Assembly (NCBI GenBank): GCA_028281285.1
Contig: JANQKF010000018.1
Location: forward strand, 1 to 64,000
DNA: 64,000 bases
Direction: 5' to 3'
Origin: Cyclobacteriaceae bacterium
GTDB taxonomy: Bacteria; Bacteroidota; Bacteroidia; Cytophagales; Cyclobacteriaceae
Shown here: positions 60,942 to 64,000 of the stretch, in pieces
How the letters are laid out: every line of letters begins with the position of its first letter
How positions within the stretch are numbered: position 1 is the first letter of the stretch
Translations under genes and position numbers: made by a program
Notes under the pieces: generated by a model
Seen by the model: only the letters and a program-made list of their open reading frames with translations
Told to the model about the DNA's origin: nothing
Databases searched by the model: none

Positions 60942-63146
60942 ATGAGTGAAGAAAATAAGAGGGAGCAAGAGGGTGATCAGGAAATTCTAAAACAGAACCC
61001 CGAGAATACTACAGAACCCAACAAAGAACAACCACAAGAAGACCTCCAACCCCAGGAGGTAGAAGGAACTGTTCAGCCTGAAGATCAGGAACTACCAAAA
61101 GAAATTGAAGCAAGTTCTACCGATGAGGCAGTCGCTGAACCGAAAGCCGAATCCGAGGAAGTCATTACTGAGCCAGAAGATAAGGAGAGTACAGAGGCTG
61201 TTGCCGAAGCCGAAGTTGATCAGAAGGAAAATACTCCAATCATTAATTCTGATGAACCTAAGTCAGAATCCCCGGTGGAGGAAGTAGTACAACCCGAAGC
61301 ACCGGAAGAGCCTGCAATATCCTCGGAGGAGGAACCAGTTGCGGAAGTTGTGGATAAGTCAAGTGAGGAATCAGTTAAAGAAACAGACGATTCCCAAAAT
61401 GAGGAACCGGAAGTAGAAAAAGCCGAAGAGGAAGAAGAAATAATTGATTACAGCACCTTTTCAAGAGAGCAATTGGTTGATGCTGCAGAAGAGCTTTCCA
61501 AGCAAGAACATGTAGCACGAGTTGAGAATACTATTGGACAGATTGTACCTCTTTTCAGTGAAATGGAGAAAGGGTTAAAAGAAACTGCCCTGAATAAGTT
61601 TATCGTTGATGGAGGTAACCCCGATGACTTTGAATTCAATCGAGACGATTTGTTCAATCGGTTCAATGCTGCAGTTCGTCTGATACGTGATAAGAGAGCA
61701 AGGTTTATAAAGGATCGCGAAGCGAATAAAGAACGAAACTTCGAAAAGAAACAGGCCCTGTTAGATAGATTGAGAGATTTGGTGGACGGAGAGAATGCGA
61801 CCACCAACATCTCACCAATAAAGGAAATTCAGCAAGAATGGAGAACAATAGGTCCCGTTCCAAATCAACACAACAAGACCTTGTGGGCTAACTATAATGC
61901 CTTGCTCGATCGGTTTTATAATAACCGACATATTCTTTTTGAGCTTAAGGAGCTTGATCGAAAGAAAAACCAGAAGCTCAAAGAGGCCTTGTGTGAAAAG
62001 GCTGAGGCACTCAACGGACTGGATGACATCAAGACGGCCATTATTCAACTCAATGAACTTCACGAAGAGTACAAGAAAATAGGTGCTGTTCCAAGAGAGG
62101 TTCAGGAATCATTATGGCAGCGTTTTAAGGCAGCATCTGACGAAATATATAAGAAGCGAAAAGCCTACTTGGAAGATCTTAAAGGAGAACTTCAAGAGAA
62201 CCTGGTCAAGAAAAAAGAGCTTGCCGAAGAGATTAAGGCTTTTGTTTCCTTTGATTCAGATCGGATCAACGAATGGAATGCGAAGACGAAAGAAGTGATT
62301 GCAATCCAAAAAAAATGGGAGGCATTGGGTGGTCTGCCTCGTGAACATGCCAAAGAGGTAAACCGAGAATTTTGGGGTGCATTCAAGACATTCTTCAGTC
62401 ACAAGAACGCATTCTTCAAAAAGCTTGAAGGACAACGAAAGGAGAACCTTGAAGCCAAACAAAGGTTGGTTGAAGAGGCTCGGGCTTTAAAAGAGAGTGA
62501 CGACTGGAATAAGACGGCAGATAAGCTCAAAGGACTACAGCGAAAGTGGAAAGAGATTGGTCCGGTACCGGAGAAGTTTCGCAACTCAGTTTACGCGGAT
62601 TTTAAGGAGGCATGTGATGAATTCTTCAATAATCGAAGGGCCAGTCTGAACAGAGCCGAAGAAGGTTATACCGAAAATCTGACCAAAAAAGAAGAGTTGT
62701 GTGCCCAGATTGAAGGAGCAGCAAAGCAGAAGAAAGGTAGTGCAGAGGATTTAGACACTTGGGTAAATCAATGGAAGGAAATAGGATTTGTGCCTAAAAA
62801 CTCAATCAAGAAGATTGAAGAGCGATTCGAAAAAGCACTCGAGTCTTTTGTAGGTACCTTGGACGTCCCGGAAGAAGATAGAGAAGGGCTTATTATGAAA
62901 GCACAGCTGAGTGGCCTGAGCAAAGGACCAAATGCTGATCGGAATATTCAAAAGAAGGAGGGAGCCATTCGAAGACAAATCCAGGAACTTGAGGATAACA
63001 TCAATCTATGGAATAATAACCTGGCGTTCTTTGCGAATTCAAAAACAGCAGATAAGCTGAAAGTTGAGTTCGATGAAAAGATCGAAAAAGCCGAAGAAGA
63101 GGTGAGGAAATTGAAGAAACAACTCCGACTGGTTAGGAGTATTTAA
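60942..63146 (+). CDS. DUF349 domain protein with long acidic N-terminus
   Basis: Glu/Pro-rich first ~165 aa followed by repeated QQEWRTIGPVP / QRKWKEIGPVP / KKWEALGGLP units. Confidence 0.88.
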   Translation: MSEENKREQEGDQEILKQNPENTTEPNKEQPQEDLQPQEVEGTVQPEDQELPKEIEASSTDEAVAEPKAESEEVITEPEDKESTEAVAEAEVDQKENTPIINSDEPKSESPVEEVVQPEAPEEPAISSEEEPVAEVVDKSSEESVKETDDSQNEEPEVEKAEEEEEIIDYSTFSREQLVDAAEELSKQEHVARVENTIGQIVPLFSEMEKGLKETALNKFIVDGGNPDDFEFNRDDLFNRFNAAVRLIRDKRARFIKDREANKERNFEKKQALLDRLRDLVDGENATTNISPIKEIQQEWRTIGPVPNQHNKTLWANYNALLDRFYNNRHILFELKELDRKKNQKLKEALCEKAEALNGLDDIKTAIIQLNELHEEYKKIGAVPREVQESLWQRFKAASDEIYKKRKAYLEDLKGELQENLVKKKELAEEIKAFVSFDSDRINEWNAKTKEVIAIQKKWEALGGLPREHAKEVNREFWGAFKTFFSHKNAFFKKLEGQRKENLEAKQRLVEEARALKESDDWNKTADKLKGLQRKWKEIGPVPEKFRNSVYADFKEACDEFFNNRRASLNRAEEGYTENLTKKEELCAQIEGAAKQKKGSAEDLDTWVNQWKEIGFVPKNSIKKIEERFEKALESFVGTLDVPEEDREGLIMKAQLSGLSKGPNADRNIQKKEGAIRRQIQELEDNINLWNNNLAFFANSKTADKLKVEFDEKIEKAEEEVRKLKKQLRLVRSI

Positions 63147-63163
63147 TCGAAGAGATCGAAAAG

Positions 63164-63194
63164 AAAAAGGATTCACTTAGTGAATCCTTTTTTT
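63164..63194. terminator. Bidirectional terminator
   Basis: AAAAAGGATTCAC-TTA-GTGAATCCTTTTTTT between convergent genes. Confidence 0.85.
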
Positions 63195-63202
63195 ATGCCT
63201 TG

Positions 63203-63275
<73 letters not shown>

Positions 63276-63294
63276 TTTTCGTTCAAAGCGAGTG

Positions 63295-63325
63295 CAAATA
63301 TAGAGGTCGTTGGATTAATTGCAAA
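63295..63325 (-). promoter_or_regulatory. Consensus Bacteroidota promoter of tRNA-Thr
   Basis: Minus strand TTTG-N19-TATATTTG. Confidence 0.8.
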
Positions 63326-63462
63326 CCGCAAAAGCCAAAAGTTTGAATTTAATTCTTAAGCGCAATTGCATTCATCGGATGAATTATATGAACTGCCTGA
63401 TTAGATTGGTCTTGTTCCCCTTTTTGCCTTTGTCTTTGCTTGGTTTTACCTAATTTAAAAGG

Positions 63463-64000
63463 ATGAAACTAAGGGGACGAAGGAGGTTCTTGAAGCAATC
63501 GCTTAGTGTGACCGCTTTGCTCGCAACCCCCAACGTTTTATGGTCATTTCCTAAAAATGGAGAACGCCAGTTCAGGATGAGCCTGAATCCGGGTGCTATT
63601 GGTGTTCGGATGTCCCAGTTTCAATTGGTTGAGACAGCGGCTAGATTTGGGTTTGAGGCAATTGCGCCTCAGTTTATTGAATTGGCAGGTATGAGCTCTG
63701 GCCAGGTCGATGCCATTCTGGGTCAAATGTCTGAATCAGAACTGACTTGGGATGCGGCAGGGTTGCCTGTTGAATTCAGAGGTTCGGAACCAGTGTTTCG
63801 TGAGAATCTCTTACGTCTTCATCCCATCGCTGCCGGACTGATGAACGCAGGTGTTACCCGTATGTCGACATGGATTATGCCTACACATTCAGAACTGACT
63901 TATAGAAAGAACTTTGACCTACATATTCGAAGACTTAGATTGATCCTTGACATACTCAAGGACTATAATATTCGACTTGGACTTGAGTATGTCGGTCCCA
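63463..64000 (+). CDS. Tat-signal sugar phosphate isomerase/epimerase (TIM barrel), 3'-truncated by window edge
   Basis: MKLRGRRRFLKQSLSVTALLATPNVLW twin-arginine signal; LVETAARFGFEAIAPQF; absent from ORF track because it runs off the end. Confidence 0.75.
   Translation, partial: MKLRGRRRFLKQSLSVTALLATPNVLWSFPKNGERQFRMSLNPGAIGVRMSQFQLVETAARFGFEAIAPQFIELAGMSSGQVDAILGQMSESELTWDAAGLPVEFRGSEPVFRENLLRLHPIAAGLMNAGVTRMSTWIMPTHSELTYRKNFDLHIRRLRLILDILKDYNIRLGLEYVGP

Overview
This 64-kb window comes from a Bacteroidota chromosome, probably Cytophagales-like. The evidence is T9SS-type C-termini, DUF4249 and DUF5686-like proteins, TAnnTTTG promoters and a short RpoD-type sigma factor. Most of it is ordinary core genome: mnmE, dapD, a feo locus, parE/parC, trmH, thrS-infC-rpmI-rplT, rpsO-pnp, rpoD, trxB, bshB1, pdxH and two tRNAs. 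I saw no rRNA, CRISPR array or classical IS element. The observations most worth following up are: (1) an ECF sigma / HEAT-repeat membrane protein / DUF4097-like operon whose putative promoter (CTTGTCAGGTTT-N13-CGTCT) recurs with identical spacing in front of a translationally coupled pair of protease genes, suggesting a small self-contained ECF regulon; (2) a GIY-YIG nuclease ORF inserted directly after tRNA-Met(CAT), flanked by an exact 42-bp direct repeat that carries the tRNA 3' end plus its terminator, with degenerate tRNA pieces between, which looks like a minimal tRNA-associated mobile cassette; (3) a feo locus with FeoB split by a single in-frame TAA followed immediately by ATG, next to a membrane-anchored DtxR-FeoA fusion; (4) an apparent AUC start codon for infC; (5) stacked perfect inverted repeats over the promoter of a 2H-phosphoesterase gene. 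Functional names come from recognising protein motifs by eye; no database search was run.
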